Source: Odobenus rosmarus divergens
Lineage: Eukaryota; Chordata; Mammalia; Carnivora; Odobenidae
Direction: 5' to 3'
Length of the DNA: 64,000 nucleotides
Assembly: GCF_000321225.1 (NCBI RefSeq)
Contig: NW_004450382.1
Span: 1,466,865-1,530,864 of the forward strand
Below the pieces are notes generated by a model. The model was not told the origin of the DNA and searched no databases. It saw only the letters and a program-made list of their open reading frames with translations. Both the position numbers and the translations under genes were made by a program. Of this stretch, positions 1 to 11,689 are shown piece by piece (positions within the stretch are counted from its first letter, which is position 1; each line of letters opens with the position of its first letter).

Positions 1-311
1 AGCTTGTCCAGTTTGTAGAGGCTGCTGATATTCCTTGCCTTACAGCTTACTTCCTCCTTCTTTGGAACCAGCAGCATTGCATCGCTCTGACCTTTCTTCC
101 ATTGTCACATCTCCCTCTTTATTCTCATCTGCTTCACTCTTTACTTTGAAGGACCTTTGTGATTACATTGGGCCCACCTGGGTAATCTCCCCATTTCTAA
201 GTCATTAGTTTAATTACAGAGTCCCTTGTGTGCCATGTAAGGCATATTCACAGGTCAGGGATTAGGAAATGGACATTATGGGAGGGGAGCTTTGTTTTGC
301 CTACTACGACA
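1..311 (-). repeat. Ancient interspersed repeat, family not named
   Basis: Contains recognisable phrases ('tgtgattacattgggccc', then 'ttcacaggtcagggattagg') of a widespread mammalian repeat. It reads as the reverse complement of the same family seen on the + strand at about 14030-15045. I cannot name the Repbase family reliably. Confidence 0.5.
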
Positions 312-671
312 TTCATCGCTATACTTCTTGGTCTTTGATGTCTTGGATAGCACCTACTTTCACCTCTAATTCATTCCACTTCAGCCACCCACTGCCATAT
401 CCATAACTTTTCCTCTGAAATCTTAAAATTTTAATAATCATGCTTTCTAGCTATTACCTCTCTCCCTCTTGTCTTTTATATTGCTCCCTCCCACTGTATC
501 TCTTGTATACTTGGTTAGAGACACAGGGTTGCGGGCGAAAGGATGGACTTTCTGAAAGAAGAGATGCCTATGGAGAATTTTGAAAAGTTGCTTTGGGTTT
601 GATCCAAACTGTCCTACTTACAGATTATGTAGGAAAGTCACTTCCTAAGTGAAGTTAAGGAGTTAACTTCT

Positions 672-853
672 CAGGGCACCTGGGTGGCTCAGTTGGTTGG
701 GCGTCTGCCTTTGGCTCAGGTCATGATCCCAGGGTCCTGGGATCGAGCCCTGCATCAGGCTCCCTGCCTAGCGGGGAGCCTGCTTCTCCCTCTGCCACTC
801 CCCTTGCTTGTGTGTTCTCTCTGTCAAATAAATAAATAAAATCTTTAAAAAAA
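672..853 (+). mobile_element. Carnivore SINE, first of a tandem pair
   Basis: tRNA-Lys-derived head, pyrimidine-rich body and 'aataaataaaatcttt' A tail. Flanked by agttaacttct at 661-671 and 854-864. It shares its right duplication with the next SINE. Confidence 0.95.
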
Positions 854-864
854 AGTTAACTTCT

Positions 865-1042
865 GGGGTGCCTGGGTGGCTCAGTCGGTTAAGCGACTGC
901 CTTCGGCTCAGGTCATGATCCCAGGATCCTGGGATCGAGCCCCGCATCGGGCTCCCTGCTCCGCTCCCACTTCCCCTGCTTGTGTTCCCTCTCTCGCTGT
1001 CTCTCTCTCTCTAATAAATAAAAAAATCTTAAAAAAAAAAAA
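865..1042 (+). mobile_element. Carnivore SINE, second of a tandem pair
   Basis: A second full SINE in the same orientation. It starts straight after the duplication at 854-864 and is followed by a third copy of agttaacttct at 1043-1053. A spurious ATG-led reading frame through it is not a gene. Confidence 0.95.
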
Positions 1043-1314
1043 AGTTAACTTCTCTGAACCTCAAGTTATTAATATGAAAAATGACACTAATTACCATGAG
1101 GTTGTTGTAAGAAAAAGATATAAAAGGTGTCTACCTGAGGGGCACTCAATATACGGGAGCTCTTATTATTTTTTTACCTTATCAAGTGCTCCATTTTATC
1201 CCTGTTGTAAGGATGTGCTGTCCTATTAAGAAATATGGCTTCCTGAGAAAATACTGGATAAATCAGATGATAACATGATTTTATAATCATTCCTTTAGAG
1301 TCCCAGTGTTTGGT

Positions 1315-1375
1315 ATATTTTACTTTGTATCAGAACCACCTGATAGACTTATTTAAAATGCAGATTATAGGCCAT
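1315..1375 (+). repeat. MER5-like DNA transposon relic
   Basis: Short match to the MER5 pattern ('cagaaccacctgatagactt', then 'aaaatgcagatt'). Non-autonomous hAT-type relic. Short and diverged. Confidence 0.4.
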
Positions 1376-1849
1376 TGGCCAAGAGACTGTATGTGGAATG
1401 GAGCTTAGAAATAAGCATTTTGATAAGCACCACATTCTTGAAACTCAGAGTATGGTTTTCAGCAAAACAGCCTATTTGGGGACTTGGATGTGGTCATTGT
1501 ATTTTCTTAAATTAAGTATTCTGATTTTTTTTTTATCCTATTCAAAGAAATTGTTAGCTGAAGGTGGGGAAAGTATAGTAAATTTTAGTAATAGATATGA
1601 AGAAGCTAAAATGAGACTGATCTTAAGGTAGAGTAAATCTGGCTGAACAAGAATAGAGCTGCCTTATTTGAGACCCAGGGTAGAATATAGTTGATGGGCA
1701 GCATGCCAGTTCTTTAACAAGGGCTTGAGTTTTATTCTACTTTTGAATGGCCATCTATCATCCAGAGTTCCCTCTAGCCTGCTTTCCCTAATGTCCTTCT
1801 TTTCCCCTTTACTTTAACATTTTTTTCTTCTGTATCTACAAGATGAAGA

Positions 1850-1990
1850 AGAAACAGTGCTAGACTGCTGACTAAGTTCACATTCTGGCTCTGCTCTTTA
1901 CTAACTGACCCCGGGAAAGTTCTTTAATCTCTATAAACTTAAAGTATTTTATTTCTAAGATGAAATGAAAAATAACAGTGCAAGTATTTA
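1850..1990 (-). repeat. MIR relic
   Basis: Reverse-orientation MIR pattern: 'cattctggctctgctcttta', then 'gggaaagttctttaatctct' and an AT-rich end. Confidence 0.5.
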
Positions 1991-2129
1991 TTATAGAAGT
2001 CCCCTTCTTTTATTTCTGCCTTTCTTTCCCCCCTCTCTTTCCTTTTCTATATACTTCCTAACCTCTTCCCAACCTGTAGTTGTGGGTCACAGCCATCAGT
2101 TTAGTCTCCCGCTTGACATGTCGTATATT

Positions 2130-2520
2130 CCTTGATTGTAGGAAAATAAAAGAAGCCCATATTTAGACGAAATCTTGGAGTTTGTCTATACGAACTCTAT
2201 CAGCATCACTGCTACTACTAAATTTTGTGCTCCATAAGAGTATTAGTTGTTTCTGTCTTTTTTACAGTTACATTCCCATGGTGGCTGGCACAGATTAGGC
2301 AGTCAGTAATGTAATTTAAATGAATGAATGAATGAATGAAAAAATGAACCTTATCATATGATTCAAAAATCTTTATAGTTGTCTCCCCTTCAACTATTAG
2401 ACGCTGAGATCAATGTTAGGGATTATACCTTACTCATTACTATATTTTTAATACTTTCCATGGGATCTTTGGGATCTTGCATACAAGTGAATGATTAAAA
2501 TGAATAAAATAGGTGGTCGT
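2130..2520 (+). repeat. L2-like 3' end relics with AATG repeat
   Basis: Two L2-type 3' endings ('gtggctggcacagattaggc' followed by (aatg)n near 2318-2340, and a similar ending near 2480). Diverged; family assigned by pattern only. Confidence 0.4.
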
Positions 2521-2854
2521 ATTTTCTTTATTATCTCCAATGACAGGGAACTTTTTATCTTTAAAGGTAATCAAATAAAAGGCAACCAACTATTTCATTC
2601 ATTTAGTCTACATTTCAAATGGTGTTATAGTGATCCATGAATGTCTGAGTGAAATATTATGAGGTTTATCATTGTCTTCTTACAATTTCAAGACTCCTAG
2701 TCCTCTCCTTGTACCTCAGAGTTGATCATGGTAAGTTCCACAGGTTATGTAGAAGACAACTGAAAGTAAATAAAAAGTCAGTGTAGCAATTGATCATAAG
2801 CCAAAAACTGAGATCACTTTGACTGCTGTGTGGAGAATAGACTGAAGAAGGAGT

Positions 2855-3690
2855 AGAAAGGTAGAGCAGGTACACCTGTTAGGAAGCTAGTAAAATAATC
2901 CAGGCTTGGACCAGGGTTGAAATAGTGGAAATGTGGAGAAATTGTTTTGGAAGTATCTTGTAAGTAAGGCAAGTATAATTTCCTGATGGATTGGATATAG
3001 GATATGGAATCAAGGATGACTGCAAGGTTTTGGGTCTGAGCAATCGAAAGGATGAAGTTTGCCATCAATTGAGATGGGAAAGGCTACAGGCAAAACAGGT
3101 TCTGGACTTGTTAAGTTTGAGATGTTTATCAAGACCTCCAAGTGCTTATGTAAACCTCCAAGTAGGGAGTTGGATGTATGAGTCTGGTTTTTGGAAGAGA
3201 GATTTTTATCTGAGATATAAATTTGAGAGTCATTGGCATAAAGATGTTATTTAAAGCAAAGGCACTAATTGAAATAACTAAGGGAGTTAATTAAGTAGAA
3301 GTAAAGAAAAGGATCAAGAACTGAGCCCTGGGGCATTCTGACATTGAGAAATGGGAAGAGGAAGAGGAACCAGCAAAGAAAACTAAAAAGGGGGGCGTCC
3401 AATAAGATAAAATGAAAACCAAGACTGTGTATTGTCCTAGAAGCCAATGAAGAAAGTATCAAAGATACAGGAGTTGTTATTGTGTCAAATATAAGATAAG
3501 GACTGAGAAATGCTGATTGAATTTAGCAGTATGGAGGTCATTGGTGACTTGGATGAAACCATTTTCCCTGGAAAGGTAGGGGCACCTGATTGGAATGGGT
3601 TCAGAAAGAATGGGAGGAAACAAATTAGAAACTATGGACAACTCTAGTCTTGCTCTAAAGGGAACAAAGAAATGAGATCATGGGGCAGGA
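2855..3690 (-). repeat. L2 LINE relic, antisense
   Basis: Reads as the reverse complement of the L2 3' half: 'aataatccaggcttggacca', 'tcaaggatgactgcaaggtt' and 'gagatataaatttgagagtc' occur in the expected antisense order. Short ORFs through it are chance. Confidence 0.6.
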
Positions 3691-4061
3691 AAAGTGAAGT
3701 CAATAGGAGGTGCTTTTGTTTTTATTTATTTTGGGGTTTTTGTTTTGTTTTATCATTTTAGTGCTTTTGTTCTTAAAGATGGGGAAAATTACATCATGTC
3801 TTTATGTTGGTAGGAGTGACTCATCTTTGCTATCCTGAAAGCAAAGTCAAGACAGATTTTCCATAACATTACTTGAACCACTGCATCCAGCCATGCCTAA
3901 ATTTGGAGTCACCCACTTGAACTTCCTGGTTAAATGAGCTGACATTCCTTTTTTTGTTTAAGTAGTTTAAGTCAAATGCCACTTTCAGTGAAGAATCCTA
4001 AACTACTTTTTCTTCCTGTCTTCAAAATGGTCTTCATATTACTTTTAAAGTTAACTTTCCC

Positions 4062-4255
4062 CGGGTTCCTGGGTGGCTCAGTTGGTTGAGCATCCAACTC
4101 TTGGTTTCATCTCAGGTTGTGATCTCAGGGCCATGAGATCCAGCCCCAGGTCAGGCTCCATGCTCAGCACAGAGTCTGCTTGTCCCTCTCTGTCCCCCCT
4201 CTGCTCCTTCCCCACCTCTCTAAAATAAATAAATAAATAAAATCTTAAAAAAAAT
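4062..4255 (+). mobile_element. Carnivore SINE (older subfamily)
   Basis: Head with 'catccaactcttggtttcat', the variant typical of older copies. Perfect 15-bp flanking duplication aaagttaactttccc at 4047-4061 and 4256-4270. Confidence 0.93.
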
Positions 4256-4439
4256 AAAGTTAACTTTCCCTTGGTTTCTAATATAAATTATGATTATATT
4301 ATTTATCATTTATTATACATTATTATACACTTATAGACATGACTAGTCTTGTAAATAAATAATAATTTGCAATTTTACAAATTGAAAATGAAATTATAAT
4401 AGGGAAACCTGGAAAATTAGCCTTTAACACTTATTCATG

Positions 4440-5319
4440 CTGCATCCCAATCACTGTGTCTGCCCTCCTTACAAATATAACCACTGCCCTGATTTGATGG
4501 TAATCAATTTCTTGCTTTTCTTTCTTGTTCCACTTAAGCATATATCTCTAAATACTATAACTTAAAGTTGCATGTTTTTTAACTTTATATAAATGTAATC
4601 ATGCACTAAGTATAATTTTTATCTTATTTTATTCAACATTACATTATGAGATTCATCTATGTTGTTAAATGTTGTAATACTGTAATACTGTTTTAATACT
4701 GTAGCGTAATCCACAGTTACATGATATAGAACATTTTTGTGTCTCCAAAAATTTATTTCAGGTGGCTTCTTGTGGCAATCCCCAACCTGCTAAGAGGTAA
4801 CCACTCTCTTAATATATTCCGCCTTAGAGTAGTTTTCCTGTTCTGTAATATCATATAAGTGAGATTATATATAGTATATATCTGTTTGTGCTGGGCATTA
4901 TGGTTATGAGATTCATTGTATTATTATGTGTATCAGTAGTTCATTCCTTTTTAATGCATAAGTAGTATTTGATTATATGAATATATCACAATTTGTCCAC
5001 TCTTCTTTGAATAATATTTGAGTTTTTTCAATTTGTTTGCTGTTGTGACTATAGTTGCTATAAATATTCTTATATAAGACTTTATGTGGGCTTTTTTTTT
5101 TTTCATTTCTCTCAGCTAAATACCTAGGGGTGGAATTTTTGTGTCAAAGTGTACCTATATGTAAATGATATGTAATTCTGGAATTCATCAGCTTATTTAT
5201 GGGATTCTCACTAGCAGTATATGGAAGTTCTGGTTGCTCCACTTTTTGGCCAACATTTGGTGGTGTCATTCTTTTTAATTTTAGCCATTTTAATACTTGT
5301 GTAATGAATGGTATCTCAT
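4440..5319 (-). mobile_element. Old L1 fragment, antisense (left part)
   Basis: Antisense 3' region of an ancient mammalian L1, with phrases such as 'tttgctgttgtgactatagt' and 'ctcagctaaatacctagggg'. It is split at 5320 by the younger inverted L1 and resumes at 10811. Confidence 0.65.
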
Positions 5320-5329
5320 TATGGGTTTT
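5320..5329 (+). repeat. Target-site duplication of twin-primed L1 (left)
   Basis: tatgggtttt, repeated exactly at 10801-10810. The left copy abuts the T-rich complement of the A tail, as expected for a minus-strand insertion. Confidence 0.7.
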
Positions 5330-7165
5330 AATTTATATTTTTTTGGTCTTATTTAAATTCATGTGCTATTAATTTTGGGATCAAATGTAGTGTTTCATCT
5401 GTTGCATTTAACACCCAGTGCTCATTATGTCAAGTGCGCTCCTTATTGCCCATCGCTACATTACTGCATCCCCCTACCAACCTCCCCTCCAGCAACCCTG
5501 TTTGTTCTCTATAGTTAAGAGTCTCTTATGGTTTGTCTTCTCTGTTTTTATCCAATTTATTTTTCCTTCCATTCCCCTATGTTCATCAGTTCTGTTTCTG
5601 AAATTCCACATGAGTGAAATCATATGGTATTTCTTTCTAAACTGACTGACTTACTTTGCTTAGCATGATACCCTGTAGTTCCATCCATATTGTTGCAAAT
5701 GGCAAGATTTCATTCTTTTTGATGGCTGAATAATATTCCATTATATATATATATACCACATCTTCTTTATCTATTCATCCATTGATGGACATCTGGGCTC
5801 TTTCCATAGTTTGGCTATTGTGGACATTGCTGCTATAAACTTTGGGGTTCATTTGCCCCTTCGAATCAGTATTTTTGTATCCTTTGGATAAATACCTAGT
5901 GGTACCATATGTTGCATCATAGGGTAGTTCTATTTTTAACTTTTTGAGGAACATCCATACTGTTTTCCAGAGTGGCTGCACCAGCTTGCATTCCCACCGA
6001 TAGTCCCCTTTCTCTCCATCCTCACCAACATCCGTTGTTTCCTGTGTTGTTAATTTTATTTATTTATTTATTTTTCTATATTGTTAATTGTAGCCATTCT
6101 AACAGGTGTGAGGTGGTATCTCATTGTAGTTTTGATTTGCATTTCCCTGATGATGAGTGATGTTGAGCATTTTTTCATGTGTCTGCTAGACATTTCTATG
6201 TCTTCTTTGGAGAAATGTCTGTTCATGTCTTCTGCCCATTTCTTAACTGGATTATTTATTTTTTGGGTCTTGAATTTGATAAGTTCTTTATAGATTTTGG
6301 ATACTAGCCCTTTATCTGAATGTCATTTGCAAATATCTTTTCCCATTCCATTAGTTGCCTTTTAGTTTTGTTGATTGCTTGCTTCACTGTGCAGAAGCTT
6401 TTTATCTTGGTCGAGTCCCAGTAGTTCATTTTTGCTTTTGTTTCCCTTGCCTCTGGAGACATGTCTAGTAAGAAGTTGCTGTGGCTGATGTCAAAGAGGC
6501 TGCTGCCTGTGTTCTTCTCTAGGATTTTGATGGTTTCCTGTCTCACATTTAGGTCTTTCATCCATTTTGAACTTACTTTTGTGTTTGGAGTAAGAATATG
6601 GTCCAGTTTCATTCTTTTGCATGTTGCTATCCAATTTTCCCAACACAGTTTGTTGAAGAGACTGTCTTTTTTTCCATTGGATATTCTTTCCTGCTTTGTC
6701 AAAGATTAGTTGACCATAGGGTTCAGGGTCCATTTCTGGGTTCTCTCTTCTGTTCCATTAATCTGTGTGTATGTTTTTGTGCCAGTACCATACTATCTTG
6801 ATGATTACAGCTTTATAATGCAGCTTGAAGTATGGAATTGTGATGCTTCCAACTTTGGTTTTCTTTTTCAACACTACTTTGGCTATTTGGAGTCTTTTCT
6901 GGTTCCATACAACGTTTAGAATTGTTTGATCAGCTCTATGAAAAATGCTGGTGTTACTTTGATAGGGATTGCATTAAATCTGTAGAATGCTTTGGGTAGT
7001 ATAGTATTAACACTATTTGGGTAGTATAGTATTAACAGTATTTATTCTTCCAATCCATGGACATGGAATGTTCTTCCATTTCTTTGTGTCTTCCTCAATT
7101 TATTTCATAAGCATTCTATAGTTTTCAGAGTACAGATCCTTTACCTCTGTAACCTACCTTGGTTA
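5330..7165 (-). mobile_element. L1 3' segment (twin-primed element), antisense
   Basis: Antisense carnivore L1: 3'UTR with 'acccagtgctcat', then the end of ORF2, with a degenerate T-rich stretch (5330-5345) as the tail. It joins head-on to the + strand 5' segment at about 7165. The missing upstream part of ORF2 ends at about 10796, so the two blocks are halves of one element. ORFs on either strand here are remnants. Confidence 0.85.
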
Positions 7166-7778
7166 GGTTTTCTCACCAACAGAAAAGACGGGAAGGTATC
7201 ACAACCAGGAACTTGCTCAAAGCAGATATAAGCAATATATCTGATGAAGAATTTAGATCAACAGTTATAAGACTACTAGCTGGACTTGAAAATAGCATAG
7301 ACAAGAGCAGAGAAACCCTTGCTACAGAGATAAAAGACCTAGAAACTAGTCAGGGTCAGGATGAAATAAAAAATGCTATAACTGAGATGCAGAACAGACT
7401 GGATATAATCACTACGAGGGTTGAAAAAGCAGAGAAGAGGATAGGTGATATAGAAGATAAAATTATGGAAAATAATGAATCTGAAGAGAAGAGGGAAAGA
7501 AAACTATTAGATCACAAAGGTAGACTTAGGGAACTCAGCAACTCCATAAGCTAAATAATCTCCATATCATAGAAGTCCCAGAAGAGGAAGAGTGGGGAAA
7601 ATGGACAGAAGGTTTATTTAAGTAAATTATAGCTGAGAACTTCCCTAATCTGGGGAAGGAAACAGGCATTCAAGTGCAAGAGGCACAGAGAATTCTGCTC
7701 AAAATCAATAAAAACAGGTCAACACCAAGACTTATCATAGTGAAACTTGCAAAATGCAAAGATAAAGAGAAAATCCTG

Positions 7779-7892
7779 GGGGTGTCTGGGTGGCTTAGTT
7801 GGTTAAGCATCTGCCTTCAGCTCAGGTCATGATCCAGGGGTCCTGGGATTGAGCCCCGCATCAGGCTCCCTGCTCAGTGGGGGCTCAATCTT

Positions 7893-7949
<57 letters not shown>

Positions 7950-7956
7950 AAGAATC
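7779..7956 (+). mobile_element. Carnivore SINE with GATA-expanded tail
   Basis: The head is complete, but the pyrimidine-rich body is deleted and the tail is a GATA repeat. Flanks share aatcctg (7772-7778 and 7957-7963). Inserted in the L1. Confidence 0.9.
7897..7948 (+). repeat. (GATA)n microsatellite
   Basis: About 13 uninterrupted GATA units forming the SINE tail. The minus-strand reading 'YLSIYLSIYLS' is a microsatellite artefact. Confidence 0.97.
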
Positions 7957-8424
7957 AATCCTGAAAGCAGCCCGTGAGAAAAAGTCTTTAACCTACAAGG
8001 GTAGACACATAAGGCTGGCATCAGACCTGTGCACAGAGACCTGGCAGGTCAGAAGGGACAGAATGATATATTCAGTCACTGTGCTAAATGGGAAAAATAT
8101 GCAGCCAAGAATACTTTATCCAGCAAGGCTGTCATTCAGAATAGGAGAGATAAAGAGTTTCCAAGATAAATAGAAACTAAGGATTTCAAGAACACTAAAC
8201 CAGCCCTGCAAGAAATATTAAACGGGACCCTTTGAGTGGAAAGAGAGACCAAAAGTAATGAAGACTAGAAAGGAACAGAGACGATCTACAGGAACAGTGA
8301 CTTTATAGGTATTAAATGGCACTAGATTCATATCTTTCAATAATTACTCTGAATGTAAATGGACTAAATACTCTAAACAAAAGACATAGGGTATTAGAAT
8401 GGATTAAAAAAAAAAATAAGACCC

Positions 8425-8626
8425 GGGCACCTGGGTGGCTCAGTCGTTGGGCGTCTGCCTTCTACTCAGGTCATGATCCCAGGGTCCTGGGATTGAGCCC
8501 CACATCAGGCTCCCTGCTAGGCGGGAAGCCTGCTTCTACCTGTCCCACTCACCCTGCTTGTGTTCCTGCTCTTGCTGTCTCTCTCTGTCAAATAAATAAA
8601 TAAAAATCTTACAAAAAATGTATATA
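8425..8626 (+). mobile_element. Carnivore SINE in L1 ORF2
   Basis: Full SINE with an A-rich flanking duplication ending 'aataagaccc' on both sides (to 8424 and to 8642). It interrupts the L1 endonuclease region. Confidence 0.93.
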
Positions 8627-10810
8627 AAAAAAAATAAGACCCATCATCTATATGCTGCTTACAAGAGACTCATTTTAGATCCAAAGTCACTTCCAAATTG
8701 AAAGTGAGGGGGTGGAGAACCATTTATCATGCAATGGACATCAAAAGAAAGCTGGAGTAGCCATCCTTGTATCAGAAAAACAAGTTTTAAACCAAAGATG
8801 GCAATAAAAGATGAAGAAGGACACTATATCATAATAAAGGGGTCTATCCAAGAAGAAGATCTAAGAATTATAAATATTTATGCCCCTAACTTGGGAGCAG
8901 CCATATATATAAATCGATTAGTAACAAACTTAAAGAAACTCATTGATAATAATACAATAATAGTAGGGAACTTTAACACCCCACTCACAGCAATGGAAAG
9001 ATCATCTAAGCCAGAAGATCAACAAGGAAGCAAGGGCTTTGAATGACACACGAACTAGATGGACTTGACAGATATATTCAAAGGATTTCATCCTAAAGCA
9101 GCAGAATGCACATTCTTTTCAAGAGCACATGGAACATTCTCCACATACTAGGTCACATATCAGGGCTCAACTGGTACAAAAAGACTGAGATCATACCATG
9201 CATAGTTTCAGACCACAATGCTATGAAATTTGAAGTCAGCCACAAGAAAAAATTTGGAAGTACCACAAATACATGGAGGTTAAAGAACATCCTACAAAAG
9301 AATGAATGGGTCAACCAGGAAATTAAATAAGAATTTAAAAAATACATGGAAGCAAATGAAAATAAAACATGACAATTGAAAACCTTTGAGATGCAACAAA
9401 GGTGGAAGTATATAGCAATACAGGCCTTCCTCAAGAAGCAAGAAAAGTCTCCAAATACACAACCTTATACCTAAAGGAGCTGGATAAAGAACAGCAAATA
9501 AAGCCTAAAACCAGCAGAAGAAGGGAAATAATTAAGATTAGAGCAAAAATCAATGATATAGAAATTAAAAAAGCAGTAGAATGGATCAATGAAACTAGGA
9601 GCTGGTTCTTCAGAAGAATTAACAAAATTGATAAACCCCTAGCCAGACTTATCAAAAAGAAAAGAAAAAGGACCCAAATAAAATCATGAATGAAAGAGAA
9701 GAGATCACAACCAACACTGCAGAAATACAAACAACTGTAAGAGAATATAATATATGCCAACAAATTAGGCAATCTGGAAGAAATGGATAAATTCCTAGAA
9801 ACATATAAACTACCAAAACTGAAACAGGAAGAAAGAAAAATCTGAACAGACCATAACCAGCAAAGAAATTGAATCAGTAATCAAAAACCTCCCAACAAAC
9901 AAGAGTCCAGGGCAGGATGGTTTCCCAGGGGAATTCTACCAAACATTTAAAGAAGAATTAATACCTGTTCTTCTGAAACTGTTTCCAAAAATAGAAACGG
10001 AATGAAAACTTCCAAACTCATTCTATGAGGCCAGGATTACCTTGATTCCAAAACCAGACAAAGACCCCTCTAAAAGGGAGAATTACAGACCAATATCATT
10101 GATGAACATGGATGCAAAAATTCTCAACAAGATACTAGCTAGTTGAATCCAACAGTACGTTAAAAGGTTTATTTACCACAATCAAGTGGGATTTATTCCT
10201 GGGCTGTGGGGTGGTTCAACACCTGCAGATCAATCAATGTGATACACCAGATTAATCAAAGAAAGGGTAAGAACCATATGGTCCTCTCGACAGATGCAGA
10301 AAAAGCATTTGACAAAATACAGCATCCTTTCTTGATTAAAAAAAAAAAAAAACTCAAGAAAGTAGGGATAAAAGGAACTTACCTCAACATCGTAAAGCCC
10401 ACATATGGAAGACCCACAACTAATACCATCCTCAATGGGGAAAAACTGAGCTTTTCCCCTAAGGTCAGAAACGACAGGGATGTCCACTCTCACCACTGTT
10501 GTTCAACATAGTACTGGAAATCCTAGCCTCAGCAGTCAGACAACCAAAAAAATAAAAGGCATCCAAATCGGCAAGGAAGAAGTCAGACTTTCACTATTTG
10601 CAGACGACATGATACTCTATGTAGAAAACTCAAAAGACCACCAAAAAATTGCTACAACTGATACAGGAATTCAGCAAATTTGCAGGATATAAAATCAACA
10701 CACAGAAGTCTGTTGCATTTCTACACACCAACAACGAAGCAGCAGAAAGAGAAATCAAGGAATTAATCCTGTTTACAGTTGCACCAAATACCATAGTATG
10801 TATGGGTTTT

Positions 10811-11480
10811 TTATTGTTATAGAAATTCTTTATATATTCTGTATACAAGTCCTTTAGCAGATATGTTTGTCAAATATTTTCTCCTACTCTTTGTCTTGCC
10901 TACTCATTTTTTAAGTGTCTTTTGAAAAGCAAAAAATTTGATGAAGTCTAATTTATCAGTTTTTTTTTAAGATTTTATTTATTTATTTGACAGAGACACA
11001 GCAAGAGAGAGGGAACACAAGCAGGGGGAGTGGGAGAGGGAGAGAAGCAGGCTTCCTGCAGAGCAGGGAGCCCAATGCAGGGCTCGATCCCAAGACCCTG
11101 GGATCATGACCTGAGCTGAAGGCAGCTGCTTAACGACTGAGCCACCCAGGCTCCCCTAATTTATCAGTTTTTTAATGGTTATTGCTTTCTCAATATTTTT
11201 ATAATTTTTCTGGTAGGCTTATATATATCTTTAGTTATATTTATTTCTAAATATTTGAAATTTTATGCTATTGTAAATGGTATCACTTTTAAATTGTATT
11301 TTCTAACTGCTGGTCTATTAAAATACAGCTGCTTTTTCTATATTGTTAAACAGCAACCTTGCTAAATTCACTGATTTTAATAATTTATCTATAGATTCTT
11401 TTGGGTTTTCTAACTCCATAATCTACAAAGGTGTGGTGGTACTGCTGCTAATACCAGTATTTTTCCAATAAATGTTAGGA
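10811..11480 (-). mobile_element. Old L1 fragment, antisense (right part)
   Basis: Continuation of the ancient antisense L1 after the younger insertion ('ttctttatatattctgtata', 'tttgtcaaatattttctcct'). About 100 bp of the old element seems absent at the split, so a deletion there, before or during the younger insertion, is possible. Interrupted by the SINE at 10966. Confidence 0.55.
10966..11155 (-). mobile_element. Carnivore SINE, antisense
   Basis: Begins with the T-rich complement of the tail and ends with 'gagccacccagg'. Perfect 18-bp duplication ctaatttatcagtttttt at 10948-10965 and 11156-11173. Confidence 0.95.
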
Positions 11481-11496
11481 TTTTGCCAGCCCTTCT

Positions 11497-11600
11497 TCTG
11501 TGCAATTTATATGTAATAGTAATAGCTAATAGTTAATGTAGCACATACCTTGTAACAGCAGCTTTCTAAGAGCTTAACTCTTTGCCACACCCAGCAGGGA
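11497..11600 (+). repeat. MIR relic
   Basis: Forward MIR core pattern ('taatagctaatagttaatgt', then 'cttaactctttgcca'). Diverged and partial. Confidence 0.4.
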
Positions 11601-11689
11601 AAGGTGTCTTCTTAGGTTCAATTAAACATTCAGACTCAGAAGATGATATAATAGGCCACACTTGACATTAGTCTACTCAAACTGTATAG

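Larger units (their letters stand above)
7168..10797 (+). mobile_element. L1 5' segment (twin-primed element), sense
   Basis: Sense L1 beginning near the start of ORF1 (coiled-coil ORF1 reading at 7159-7554), then ORF2 from the ATG at 8316 (endonuclease start 'IITLNVNGLN') to the reverse transcriptase, where 'FADDMILY' is readable at about 10598-10621. It breaks at 10797, just before the point where the antisense block starts. Interrupted by SINEs at 7779 and 8425 and by stops and frameshifts, so it is inactive. The TSD tatgggtttt lies at 5320-5329 and 10801-10810. Confidence 0.88.

Noticed and set aside
672..1042. SINE heads as functional tRNA-Lys genes
   Set aside because: The tRNA-like region is diverged, without an intact cloverleaf, and is followed by the SINE body and A tail.
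876..1229. 117-codon frame and many similar 'GAWVAQLVKRLPSAQVM' frames
   Set aside because: This is the translated carnivore SINE head, which recurs in many copies and is not protein coding.
661..4270. Shared aagttaactt-like target at the 661 and 4047 SINE sites as a sequence-specific integration signal
   Set aside because: Only two sites share it and the other SINE targets do not. A-rich L1-endonuclease-like targets explain the rest.
7897..7948. GATA array as a CRISPR-like or regulatory array
   Set aside because: A pure tetranucleotide with no spacers, sitting in a SINE tail.
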